From Diphasiastrum complanatum (Eukaryota; Streptophyta; Lycopodiopsida; Lycopodiales; Lycopodiaceae): 64,000 nt of DNA. The translations under genes and the position numbers were made by a program. Location: assembly GCA_029204225.1 (NCBI GenBank), contig CM055092.1, positions 98,799,742-98,863,741 on the forward strand. The letters are read 5' to 3'. Below the pieces are notes generated by a model. The model saw only the letters and a list, made by a program, of their open reading frames with translations, had not been told where the DNA came from and searched no databases. This document shows, in pieces, positions 36,396-47,925 of this stretch. Numbering within the stretch: position 1 is the stretch's first letter; each line of letters opens with the position of its first letter.

Positions 36396-37270
36396 TGTAG
36401 AAAAAATAGTAATTATTCTTCCACAGAGAACATGATGCAAATTTGAATAAATCAAACTAATATCAATGTCTTCAATCGCGATTTTATCTGATCTATGTAC
36501 AGAATTTGTTCAGATTGAATATGTGTGCAAAAATTATATGCGGAAGTAAGAGACAACTTAAGACAATTTAGACAATAAGAAACTATTGATCAAAAGCAAA
36601 TTTTTATAACTCTGAATCTGATTCATCAATATACATCTCTTGCAGTCTTATCTCGTTGTTGTGTCTTTGATTGCGTGAGTGAGTTACAACAAGTAGTACA
36701 CATGTATTTATATTGTCACAGGATAGGTCTTTTGGCCTTTTAATGTTGTAATAGTAGATATCTAACCGTTTACGATGGTTGATATTCAAATAGACGCTCT
36801 GTTTTCAAGCTCGAATAAAATCTGTTCATGAATAATTCACGACAGTTCATCTCTTCATCTCAGCTTTGTGTTTTGCGAATTGTTCGCGACACTTGTCTCT
36901 TCGTGACATTGTTTGCAACAGATGGCAATTCTTGAGCTTGAAGAAGAAATCTAGAATATTTTGTGAACTGTTTGAGATATTTCGTGACAGGTGAGCTTGA
37001 AGAACAATCCAGAAGATTTTGTGAATTGTTTGCGACAATTTCGCGACATCTGAGGCTTGAACAAGAAACAGAATATTTCACGACTAGATTCTATTTGTGA
37101 ATCTTTTGAGCTTCAACAAGAAAGCCACGAGCTTCAACAATAAACTGTTTTCAAATCTTTTGAGTTGACTGCAAGTCAAATTTTGCGAATCCTTCGCAAA
37201 TCTTTTCAAGTTGCTCACATATAAAAATATTTTAAGTTGACGTTCATTTTTTCTCATCGTTTGTCAAGTA
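36396..37270 (-). repeat. 5' LTR of the 33-36 kb Copia element, with internal repeats
   Basis: The inner end (...TTTTTTCTACA) sits one base from the PBS at 36,394; the outer end is only approximate. Between about 36,880 and 37,080 the minus strand carries diverged units of about 58 bp (ttcacaaaatmttctrgat then cttcaagctca then gtcrcgaaat). No coding sequence. Confidence 0.6.
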
Positions 37271-37299
37271 AAATGCGCGTTTTGTTGGTAAAATCAAGA

Positions 37300-38340
37300 T
37301 CTGTATGATCAGTTGTTCTACAAGATATTGTTGGCTGCTCGGCTTCTGTAGCTGTAGTTGTAGGTTTTATAGAAGGAACATCAACGTTGGAAGAATCCAT
37401 GCTACGTAAAATAGGATGAAATGACATAGCATCATTTATCGATGGTTGTTTGAAATTATAGTATGTATGTTCTTGAAATATTACATCTCTAGAGGCAAAT
37501 ACTACATTGGTGGATGGATCATAAACTTTATAAGCTTTATGTTCATAAGGATAGCCAATGAGAATACATTTATTTGTCCTATGATCCAGCGTCTTCCTAA
37601 GCTACTTAGAAATGTGAACAAAACATATACAACCAAAGATTTTTAAATGGCTGACACTAAGATAGTTAGCTATTGCCTCTCCCCAAAAATCTTTAGAAAG
37701 AGAGGCTCCTAGTCTAAGTGCCTTTGCACATTCACATAGAGTTCTATTTTTTCTTTCGGCCACTCCATTAGATTGAGGAGAGGAGGAACAAGTGAAATCT
37801 CTTCTAATGCCAAAATCATTAGAAAAGTTTATGAACTTTGTGGAGATGTATTCACCTCCATTATCACTTCTCAAAGCTTTAATTTTACAAGATAGTTGAT
37901 TCTCAACAAAAGCTTTGAACTTCACAAAAGTTTCATATGCAAGTGCTTTAGAAGATAAGAGGTAAACGCACCAAAAACGTGAATAATCATTAATAAATGT
38001 TATAAAACATGTAGCTCCACCCTTGCTCTTGGTGGATGAGAAATGGATGTCACTATGGATGAAATCCAAAGGTGCTTTGGACTTGATGGTTGATCTTTGA
38101 TGTGGCCTTGCATGTGATTTGGCCAATGCACATGCATCACAAGGACTTGGCTGCTTGATCATGGACTTAGGCAAACCATGAGCTAGCTCCAACTTGGACA
38201 TAGATTGCATGGCCTTGGAGTTGGGATGGCCCAACCTCCTATGCCATAGATCTTCATTTGAAAGCTTTCCTTGTAGCACAATATCCAAGAAAAGATTAGC
38301 AAAATCACATTCCATCAAAACAAGGCACATATTGGATCTT
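37300..38340 (-). mobile_element. Ty1/Copia integrase region fragment
   Basis: The minus strand shows GAG-pre-integrase (LWHRRLGHPNSKAMQSMSKL), the CxxC of the integrase zinc site (CDACALAKSH), catalytic-core blocks (FINDYSRFWCVYLLSSKALA; RSDNGGEYISTKF; SPQSNGVAERKNR) and the post-integrase region down to 37,300. It belongs to a different Copia lineage from the element at 33.2-36.4 kb. Broken, with few breaks. Confidence 0.9.
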
Positions 38341-38655
38341 GTACATAGCAATCTTTGTGGTCCAATGCCAACTCCGTCCTTAGGAGATGCAATCTATTTT
38401 ATCACTTTCATAGATGATTATTCTAGATGGTCTAAAGTCATGTTCATTAAGCACAAATCTGAAGCCTTTGAATGCTTCAAGAGATTCAAGGCCATGGATG
38501 AGTCACAAACGTCTACAAAAGTGAAGGCACTCTAAACTGATGGTGGTGGCAAATACATCTCTAACGAGATGTCCGACTACATGGCTGAACATGGTATTAG
38601 AAGACAGGTCACCACTTCCTATTCACCTCAACAGAACGAAATTGCAAAAAGGAAG
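38317..38655 (+). mobile_element. Ty1/Copia integrase fragment, opposite strand
   Basis: The plus strand reads HILDLVHSNLCGPMPTPSLG, then FIDDYSRWSKVMFIKHKSEA and HGIRRQVTTSYSPQQNEIAK, the integrase core of yet another Copia copy. It meets the minus-strand fragment at 37,300-38,340 head to head at about 38,310-38,350. It ends where a GC-rich unrelated stretch begins. Broken. Confidence 0.88.
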
Positions 38656-38660
38656 AGTCG

Positions 38661-40028
38661 ATGAGGCATATGATACAGGGGTTGGGCACACGCCTAGAGC
38701 AAGGGTCACAGTTGCATCATGTGGTAGATGTGCGTCACATGCCACAGATTATACCGAGCACACAGGGGGGGGCCCAGTGGCACGGGGGGCCCAATGGCAT
38801 ACCTTATTATGTTGATATGATAGAGGAGGCTCTTGATAGGGGGCAGAGTGATTTGTGTTTACTTTTCGTAGCTGCTTGGATGTGTGCATCACAAAGTCAT
38901 AGGCATTTCTATGACAACACACCAGAGGAGACACCAGATGACTTTGATTGTACCGATTGGGAGGCCATGCAGGGTCCACATGGTGCACAAGATGAGGCAC
39001 GGGATGATCCAGAGGATGGTGCACATGATGAGTCCCAGAGCCCCGAGCATTTGTATTCGGATGCCCAGCTGAACGACTTGATTATAGAGTTGGATTCAGA
39101 GGCCCAGCAGCGTTAGGGCGCCCCCATCCTCTCTAGCCAGCATACCCTACACAGAGTCTCAACCAGAGTAGCTACACGAGGTGCCTACAGTTCCTCTGCC
39201 TCCTCAAAGTGTTTATATGTGCCGCACAACACCTCCAATGCCACTGATGCTATTGAGGCCTGCAGCCCCTCCATCGCCATCCACTTTTGCAGCACCAGGT
39301 CTCCATGACAGGCCAACATCTGTGCCCAGGTTTTCTCTTGCAATGTCCACATCCATAGTGGCTACTCCTGTGGCAGCACCCATGGCACATCCTCCTCCTT
39401 TGGTAGCACCCACTCCACTGGCTCCTCCTTTGGTAGCACCCAGAATGTACCAATACCGGCCACCACAGCGCCCCTTTTAGTACATATCGCTGTTGTACTT
39501 GCCTCCTGCAAGGATGACCCCTCCACAGCCAATTCCTCCACCAGCAGCAGCCCCACGGACATACACTCCATGGGCTCATCCTCCTCTATCAGCTGCACAG
39601 GGACACCCATCTTTGGCTTCTCTATCCTAGCCGGCCTCATCTTGGGCCCAGTCTAGCCAGCCAAGTGATTTGCATGGGGGCGATGAGACATTGATGGCTC
39701 CCCTTGTCCGCAAGAGACCAGAAAGGCCCAAGGGTGCACCAAACAAGAAAGACAGAGCACATAAACAGCCAAGAAAGAGAGCACGACCTCGTAGGGACCC
39801 AGGTGATGGTAGAGGTGCATTATCACAGCCAACTAGAGCAAATATAGTCGATTTGGCTTGCCTGGAGACTGATGCAGAGGCAGATTGGGAGGATGTGGAT
39901 GATGAGTCCTCCTCCTTGGATACATAGCCCATGCCAGTTCCAGACAGACATAGATATCAATTGCGAGAGTCAGCTCGGGGCCTTGAGCTATCTCCGAAGT
40001 ATTCGTCTGAGTTAGATCCAGAGCATTG
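38661..40028 (+). pseudogene. GC-rich Pro/Ala-rich coding stretch of unknown family, broken
   Basis: A run of coding-like sequence very unlike its AT-rich neighbours. 38,661-39,116 (151 codons) contains PYYVDMIEEALDRGQSDLCL and an acidic part (DDFDCTDWEAMQGPHGAQDE) ending ...LIIELDSEAQQR. 39,181-39,480 is Pro/Ala-rich (PVAAPMAHPPPLVAPTPLAP). 39,670-39,927 is basic (KRPERPKGAPNKKDRAHKQP), like a nuclear localisation signal, then acidic. A last in-frame piece reads RYQLRESARGLELSPKYSSE to a stop at about 40,028. The pieces are split by stops and a frame change. I do not recognise a family. It lies between two Copia elements, so it may be a host exon set, a DNA-transposon tail or a captured sequence. 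Confidence 0.45.
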
Positions 40029-40310
40029 ATTGTAGCTCTATTATTTTATTTTTAGCAGTTTGATATCATGTTCCATGTTTGGCAGCCAGATGGTCAAACA
40101 CTGTATTCAGACCATTTTACATATTATATCTAGTGTTGGACATACTTTATTTGCTGCACATTGTGTATCTATCGATTTGTAAATGTGATGCTCTATTTTC
40201 AATTTTATTTCAAATGGTATGTGCATGTTTGAATCGTATTTTCAATTAGTTTCAACTACAGAGATTGATAGCATATGCACTTTACAAAAATACACTTTGA
40301 AGAAACAAAA

Positions 40311-41031
40311 TGTTTCTGATTACAAAGCCTTGCTAGCTTTCATCCCTTCACCTGACGAAGATGTTCACAAACTTGAACATCTGGAGACACGAAACACGAA
40401 GAGTTTCGCGAACACGAAAGTCAATGGAGACGAAGACAAATGGTTAGCGAACACGAAGGATCCACGAACGAGATTCATTTGCGGTACAACAAGAGAGAAA
40501 GGCAGACGAGATAAACAAAACCAATGGTGGAAATGAAACCCATTCTGTCCTCACACTCCAAGGAGTACCACCAGAGATCACGCAAGTACCCAGAAGTACA
40601 GAGATCTGACCTGATGGCATGACGTCAGTAGATACTTTGAGAGAACCGTGCTTCTCTCATGCCAACACACTGCGTGGATTCACATGCAGTGCCTTGAAAA
40701 AATCAGAGAAAATGAATATAGATTATTTTCTAGTTGTGTTTGATCTTGGATGTTGAATGCTTATGCTGTTTATTTCATATGTCTGAGTTTTCTTGTTCCC
40801 TTTGAATTTTGCACCTTGGTTGAAATGAAGTCGAATGCTATATTAATTTTATGAATGTAGATCAGTAGTAACTGACTACTCTCCGGAGGATTGTAGGAGT
40901 GTTTCAGCTGGCAGTGCCCAGCAAACACATTTGAACTCCATCCGAATCTTGAACGAGAGTCGCGACTATCTCGTGAATTTTTCTCCCCTAGATTATCATC
41001 AGTGGTTTCAGAACATCTCAGAATTCTCATC
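40311..41031 (+). repeat. 5' LTR of the 40-kb Copia element
   Basis: Starts TGTTTCTGATTACAAAG and ends ...attctcatca before the PBS. A second PBS-like string (tggtttcagaac) lies 31 bases upstream at 41,003, giving a short duplication around the LTR end. About 280 bases present in the 3' LTR (44,125-44,405) have no counterpart here. Confidence 0.85.
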
Positions 41032-43807
41032 AGTGGTATCAGAGCCACCCTATCATATTCTGACATAGCCAAGAAGCTAGTAGATCCAGGAGACCAAGCA
41101 TTCAGACAATCAACCATCAACAAGAAAACAGACTTCAAGAAGCAATGGCTTCAATCAGCAGCATGCAAAACAAAATCTGCACTATACTTTATTCTTCAGG
41201 ATCTAACTTTCTAGCCTGGAAAGTTAAGACATCTTTGATACTCAAGGGCGAAGGACTCTTCCCCTGGGTAGACGGCACAGAAGAAATACCTACGACAACA
41301 AGAAAGGAGCTACGCGAATGGAGGGAGAAAAATGACAAGACAGTAGCCTTGCTATCATCTTCCATCGAAGATAGTCTCACAGTTGACCTGGCTACACTCT
41401 CCAAGGTTAAGGAGATGTGGGATGCATTACTCACCAGATTTCAGACGAAATCAAGAAGTCAGATCATGATGCTGGAAGATCAGCTGATGAATCTGCAGTG
41501 GGATGGACAAGACTTCACCGAGAAAGATGAAGGATCTGTTTCTATCACTACACAACTCAGGAGCAGAGAATGCAGTATCAACTGAGAAGCAGCTCACATA
41601 TCTGTTGAGAGCCTTACCCGGATCTTTCCAGATGACACGAACCCTACTCTCGGAAGATCCTACCATGAGCCTCGAAAAGGCGATTGTCGAGATTTGAGAG
41701 GAAGTCGAGGCTAGAGAGCATCTTGATCACAAATATGGTTCTGACCAGACACTCTACGACAATAGAGAAAAGTCAAAGAAACAGTTCAAGCCTAAGAGGG
41801 AGTCGAATCAGTGGTAGGATCGTGACCAGCAAGCAGAGGGGACCAGCAAAAGCAACTAGAAGACCAAAGGAAGGTCGAAACAACAAGATGTAGACAAGAA
41901 GACCTGCATGAGATGCAGAAGAGACGGGCAAACAATAGATACCTGCTGGCAATCCCAAGATTGAGTGTATCCATTTCCATAAGAAGGGTCATGCAGCCAT
42001 GGATTGCCACCAGGACCCAAGAAACAGATCAACACAAAATAGACAGGAGAACAATAATAGTTCTTCCTATGTCGAGGAGCCCGAGATCTCGAAGATGGGC
42101 GAAGAAAGAGCAAACTTTCATTGATGATTATAGCAAGTTTGCCATAGTGTACTTTATTCAGAATAAATTTGAAGCACTCGATAAATTCACGGAATATGTG
42201 AATTGGACTGAGAGATGCACAGGCAGCAAGGTGAAGCAGATCAGAACAAATCGAGGTGGCGAATATATCTCGAATCGCTTCACTGACTTTTGCAATGATC
42301 GTGGCATCATTCACATAAGAACTGCAGCCTACACACTGCAACACAATGGTGTTGCTGAACGAAAGAACATGAACCTAATGGAAACAGCCAGATGCATGAT
42401 GGCATACTCGAAGGCTCCAAGGGCACTGTGGGCTGAAGCAGTAGCTGCAGCCGCATACATCCAGAACATGACAGGTAAATCTAGTGTTCCTCACACGACA
42501 CCACATGAGATATGGTGGGGTAGAAAATCCAACCTGTCTCATGTCAGAATATTTGGCTATGCAGCATATGCACATATTCCTGATAAGCTTTGCAAGAAGC
42601 TTGATGAGAAAGCCGAGCAAGGATTTCTGGTAGGGTATGACAATAATTTGTCATACTACAGAATTTACATGCTAGACACGAACAATGTGAAAACAGTGAG
42701 GGATGTCAAATTCGACAAGAGTAGGACAATGGCCAACGAAGACCCTGTTCGCTATGAAGTTCTGAAAAGATAGTACTATGACCTATCGCCAACGTCAGAG
42801 GGAGCAGAGGACGAACACGAAAACGAAGATTTTTGAGTCGCCTACCATTCGAGCGACGAATCAGACGAAGAAAGATTCGAGAGGCAACCTGTCGTCGCAG
42901 TTCCTGTAAACCAAGATGGTTCCGGACCGAGCAGAGCAGACAAGGGCAAAGGCATAGTTGTTCTGGGAGGATCTCCCAGAAGGTCGACAAGACCACGAAG
43001 AGAGCCAGCAAGATTTGTGCCAGGCAGCTCAGCTTCCACATCAGAAGAATTATGCGGGTTCAGTGGTGAACCACAGACATTCGAGGAGGTGATTGAAGGT
43101 CCAAAAAAGGACAAATGGATCCAAGCCATGAACAAAGAGATGGAGTCCATGAGGAAGAACCATGTATGGGCGTTGGAGCCATTATCTCATAAGCGCAAGA
43201 CTGTCAAATGCAAATGGGTTTTCAAACTCAAATATGGACCAGATGGGAGTGTGACGAAATACAAGGCAAGACTGGTAGCGAAGGGTTTCTCTCAGAGATA
43301 CAGTCTCTAGATACTTTCCTACAGTGATGCTAGTTGGGCATCTCTCAGGGACGAATGTAAAAGCATCTCAAGAGGATGCACCATTGCATCAGGAGCAGCA
43401 GGGTTCTGGGTCAGCAAGAAGCAGACCATTGTAGCCCAGTCGTCCTGCGAGGCAGAGTACGTAGCAGCAGCGAAGATGGCCAACGAAATAATTTGGCTAA
43501 GGTAGTTCCTGGACGAATTGGGCAAAACAAGAAATGAGTCATTGGTCTTGCAGATGGACAACACCTTTGCAATACACTTGACGAAAGATCATGTGTTCCA
43601 CTCAAGAACGAAGCACATTGCAATCAAGTATCACTTGATCAGGGATCTGATTGAAAGGAAGATGATGCAGACCACCTTCATAGGAACAAAAGATATGGTT
43701 GCTAATATCTTCACTAAAGCTCTGGACAAAGGGCTCTTTGAGAGGCAAAGGAGCAGTCTCGGGATCATAAAGCTACCATGCTTTGAGAGGGAGCTGAAGA
43801 AACAAAG

Positions 43808-44553
43808 TGTTTCTGATTACAAAGCCTTGCTAGCTTTCAGCCCTTCACCTGACGAAGATGTTCGCGAACTCGAACATCTGGAGACACAAAATACAAAGAG
43901 TTTTGCGAACACGAAAGTCAACGGAGACGAAGATGAACGGTTCGTGAACACGAAGGACCCACGAACGAGATTCCTTTGCGGTCCAGCAAGAGAGAAAGAT
44001 AGACGAGGTAAATGAAACCAATGGTGGAAACGAAACCCGTTCTATCCTCACGCTCCAAGGAGTACCACCAGAGATCACACAAGTACCTAGAAGTACAAAG
44101 ATTTGACCTGATGGCATGACATCAGCAAATACTCCCTAGGTCATGGCTAATCTGCCACTCTTGTAATTTCCTAATTAGTTGTAGATGTATAATCACTCTA
44201 ATTTTAGGTTTACATAGAGAGACCGTACTTACTGGATAATACTTGACATATATCAGAACATGATACACCGTGTGTAACTAAGAGAAGAGACACTGAAGAA
44301 GTCTGATGCTAGTAAGTAATCAAGACGAACACAGATAGAAACTCTCCCTACGTGCGAGAAGATAATTTTGTCTAGGATCAGAAGATCCAATTGTCCACTA
44401 GTGAAGCAAGACTACTACTCGTGAGAGAGCCGTGCTTCTCTCACGCCAATGCACTGTGTGGATTCGCATGTAGTGCCCTGAAAAAATCAGAGAAAATGAA
44501 TATAGATTATTTTCTAGTTGTGTTTGATCTTGGATGTTGAATGCTTATGCTGC
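43808..44553 (+). repeat. 3' LTR of the 40-kb Copia element, right end lost
   Basis: Matches the 5' LTR from TGTTTCTGATTAC to gaatgcttatgctg, with an additional about 280-base middle part. Beyond 44,553 the match stops abruptly, although the 5' LTR runs about 265 bases further. Confidence 0.85.
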
Positions 44554-44779
44554 AATAAGCAAATAAAAGCATGCCACAAGTAAAACCAATGAAAAGGAGA
44601 CACGAGGAGTCCCGACACCTTCCCTCAAGCTATGCACCTTTTCAAAGGGAACACAAGTGAAATAGAAAGATAATCTCAAATTAGAGAATGACAATATAGC
44701 ATAATCTCAAAAGTGTTGTGTACATGAGAAATACCTCTCCTCTTATAGCAAGGAGGACCTTCCATAAGCATCCATTAGC
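44554..44779. other. Unassigned segment between Copia LTR and Gypsy 3' region
   Basis: Matches neither the rest of the Copia LTR in direct orientation nor, recognisably, the 3' end of the Gypsy family. A short part (gcaccttttcaaagggaaca) resembles, in reverse complement, the Copia LTR around 40,790-40,825. Confidence 0.3.
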
Positions 44780-47488
44780 TTATGGGATTAGTTCTAAACT
44801 AGCGAGGTCTAAATCCCTTTGACATTCGAGTAACAATAGTTTTTCTCGAGAATGAGAGTATCTGCCAATAGCAAGAATTCCGAATTCTTCTAATTGTATC
44901 GGAAGAAGAGTGCCATCAAATAATTCTTGTACTAATTTGACATCTTCCTCCGAATCGTTCCTTAATCTGATCTCTCGAAAGAATCGTGCTGAATGCTGTA
45001 AATAATTACACTTAATATACAAATTTTGTACAAAAAATAAGGTCTTTGCTGCAAATGTGCCGAACTGTCGATAAGAATATGTACAAAATAATTTATAAGC
45101 ACGGGACTTCGTTCAATCTTGCAGACTGTGTTTGATTTCTGCAAAATATTCAGCAAAATTGCGCTCCCAGTCAATGTAGATCTCATATAGTTCAGGATAC
45201 GCCATATTTATATTGATCAGCAAACCCGCATTGTCGAATGCTGCTATGTCCGCACGCTCCGTTGGTTTGTACAGTTCGAATTGACAGTGTCGTCTCCAAA
45301 ATTGTCGTTTTCGATCGTCGACCTCCAAAAATTGTAGTTCTTTGATTCGAATATATTCTAAAGCATACATACAGGTTGATCCTATATACAATTCGACTGA
45401 CCCGAATGGACAGACTTTAAACTTGCCCTGTAGGATTGCCCAGCATAAGCATCCTTTCTGCTCTATGTCTAACTGGTCCCATAACCAGAGAAATTCGTCC
45501 TTTTCCCACTCAATTTTCCAATCGTCGAAGGCAATGCCTACTGTGCCTGGTAGCATCAAATAATCGACATGCCATTGCAATTCGATGTTAAGGTGATGAG
45601 GCGTCCATTTCCAAAATTTCTTTGAAAAAACTTTGAAACGTTCAGCACATACCTTCGACTGATTTCTTTTTGTGCGCTTTGCCTTTGGTGGTACTTCTGT
45701 CGTTTCATGCGAATGAAGTGTAATCGCGAAGTTCTGATCATCGAGCTGCTGCTTGAAAGTTGTTACTTCTTTTTGCAGGTCTGATATTTGCACTAATGCC
45801 TGTGCATACTCCAAATGATCAGCAACTCCCGAACAAGCTGTTACAGATTTAAGTTCGGTTGACAGCTGTTCGATTGTGTCCAGAGCCTTTGTATATTCGG
45901 TATGTGCATCTGGCCCGGTACAACCTCCGATTGCCGACAACTCCTTCAGCTCTGCTAACTCCTCTTCGAGTAGAGCTTTGTCATCTTCGAGGGGTTGCAG
46001 AAAATCGATGCGAAAATTTTCGAGCATCTAATCTCGAAGTGTATTCAGCTTCATAGGATCAATTTGTGCAGTACCCGAAGTGCTGCATAGTTGTAAGGCA
46101 GTTTCTGCCTTTATTTTCTTCAGGGCAGATTCTTGAAGTGATATCTGCAACTTTTCATTAGCAGATTTGACCTTCTCATGCTCCATCTGCAAAGCATGAA
46201 AGAATCTCTGCACTTCTGCAAATTTGGCATCAATCGCCTTGTTTGTCGCTTTCAAAGAATCATTTTCGTGGGTCAACTGTTGAACTTGTCGACCCAATGA
46301 TTGATTTCGCTCAAGCAACTTCGCATTGTCTGCTTCGAGCGTTTCGATTCGAGTCTTCGACTCGTCGATTTTCTCTTTCATCTCATCTGATGTTTTGAAT
46401 AATTGCATCATTCCTCGTTGGATATTCATATCATACCTTCGAACTTCTTGTATGATTTGTCTGGCCCCCTCAGAAAGATCACCCAACCCTTGATTCTGAA
46501 ATGCATTAGGGTCTTCTTCTGATTTGGTGGTGTCTTCATCCGCAGCTTTACTTTTGTCCTGCCCCGGTTCTGTAATAATTTCGAGAGATGGTGGGCTCGG
46601 ACTCTCCTGCGAATGAGCTTGTGCAGCACTGTCGTCCTGCATAGGCTCAGTTTGTGAAGCTTCATATCTTACTGGTTCTGAGCCAGTGCTAGGCTCCTTT
46701 TGAGTTGCTTCCTCTGTGATTTCCATGGCTGTTGCTGCAATACTTGGAGTAGCTGACTGCAGAAGGCTTGAGAAATCCACCTTTGTTGTCGGAACCAGTC
46801 TGCCGACTAAGCTATTCTGCTCGGCTTCCGTTAGAATTCCAAGATATTCACAGAGTCGAGAGATATGAGCTCCGACTACTGTGAATTTTTTGTGCTTGAC
46901 CCACCTCAGAAAAGCTTTGAAGACAATCAGGCCGAAACAGACGGGATTTCCCTCAAGCGCATCCAGTAAGTAGCCAAAGTTCTGTACTGAAATAGTTGCA
47001 TCAGCATCAGTGATGAACAGGACTTGATTGGCATACTTACAAAGCAGCTTCAGCTGAGTGTCCTTCGTCATCGAGATTTTGTATCCCTTGCTGGGGACAT
47101 AGCAGTTTGCTAGGAAGTATTTTGTTTCCTCCACAGCATCCTTGGAAGTTGAATTACAGACTCCATCAGTCGGTAATCCAAGGGCTGTAGAGAAAATTCT
47201 TTCATTGATCAAGCAGGCGGTGTTGCGCAGTTTGACCTTGAAATCAACATCAGTGACTTCGTGAATAGAATTCACGAATTCTTCACTGACGTTGGTTAGC
47301 ACAATAGAGGGGTCCACCTTCATGTTACCCAACCGGCAACGGTCCAACAAGGACTGAATCGACGCCAGCCGAATAGAGGCGCGAACCTTCCATGATATGG
47401 CGCTGCTTGAACTCGTATCCATATTTGTCGGATGGTTGTGTGCAAGAATCGCAATCGTAGAAGAGGAAAATGGATCGCAAGTAAGCAC
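44780..47488 (-). mobile_element. Coiled-coil extra ORF region of the Gypsy element
   Basis: Part of the Gypsy 3' half, downstream of integrase. The first frame (from 47,488, 486 codons) starts with a globular region (ALGLPTDGVCNSTSKDAVEE) resembling the extra protein of Athila-type elements. A Ser/Glu-rich linker follows, then long heptad-type Leu/Glu/Lys runs (ETLEADNAKLLERNQSLGRQ), a coiled coil. The next frame (304 codons, to 45,113) continues the coiled coil and ends in a Trp/Tyr-rich globular part (WQLDIEQKGCLCWAILQGKF-like). A short third frame follows to 44,780. Broken, about two breaks. The relic at 29,820-31,300 carries the same region, so it belongs to the family and is not a capture unique to this copy. 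Its function is unknown; it sits where Athila elements carry their env-like ORF. Confidence 0.8.
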
Positions 47489-47692
47489 AAAGGAAAATTT
47501 GAAAGTGTAAGAGTAAAAAATTAGAAGGTAAGGGGTTTATGGTAACAAAGGATGGAAGAAGAGGATGGTGACGTGGCATAGTTGATTTGACAACTGTAAA
47601 CCTATACTTAAGGCGGTATCTAACAAAATCTTCATGACGGCGGTGAAAGTTAACATGATAAGTATCTTAAGACCGTTTGAATTTAAGAGAGT

Positions 47693-47925
47693 AATAAATG
47701 AGTAATTAAGTCGATAAGTAAATAAATAAATAAACAAATAAAAATAAATAAATAAATAAGTAATATAAATAAATAAATAAAAATAAAAATAAATAAATAT
47801 TAATAAATACGCAAATAAGACTCGAATGATGTTTGGATGATAGTATTCGAAGGATGTTCGGGTGGTATTCGAATGAATGATCGGATGATATTCGAATGAA
47901 TGATCGGATGATATTCGTTAAATAA
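47693..47925. repeat. (AAAT)n-rich stretch and 23-bp tandem repeat in the Gypsy spacer
   Basis: 47,693-47,815 is dominated by aaat/taaa units. 47,850-47,925 carries two and a half copies of gaatgaatgatcggatgata plus ttc. It separates the integrase frame end (47,918) from the extra ORFs. Confidence 0.85.

Larger units (their letters stand above)
40311..44553 (+). mobile_element. Ty1/Copia element with two LTRs, internally incomplete
   Basis: The 5' LTR is 40,311-41,031 (TGTTTCTGATTAC start), with a tRNA-Met PBS (TGGTATCAGAGCC) at 41,034. gag is at 41,145-41,900 (SGSNFLAWKVKTSLILKGEG). Integrase is at 42,110-42,770 (FIDDYSKFAIVYFIQNKFEA; TNRGGEYISNRF; LQHNGVAERKN). An RT start is at 43,080-43,300 (CKWVFKLKYGPDGSVTKYKA) and RNase H at 43,320-43,790 (SSCEAEYVAAAKMANEIIWL). 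The 3' LTR is 43,808-44,553. Most of RT is missing and there are several other breaks. The LTRs are roughly 92% alike over 300 bases by eye, so it is moderately old. Confidence 0.95.

Noticed and set aside
44780-47488. Retroviral-type envelope gene
   Set aside because: No signal peptide or transmembrane segment is visible. The region is a coiled coil with globular ends, so env is not supported.
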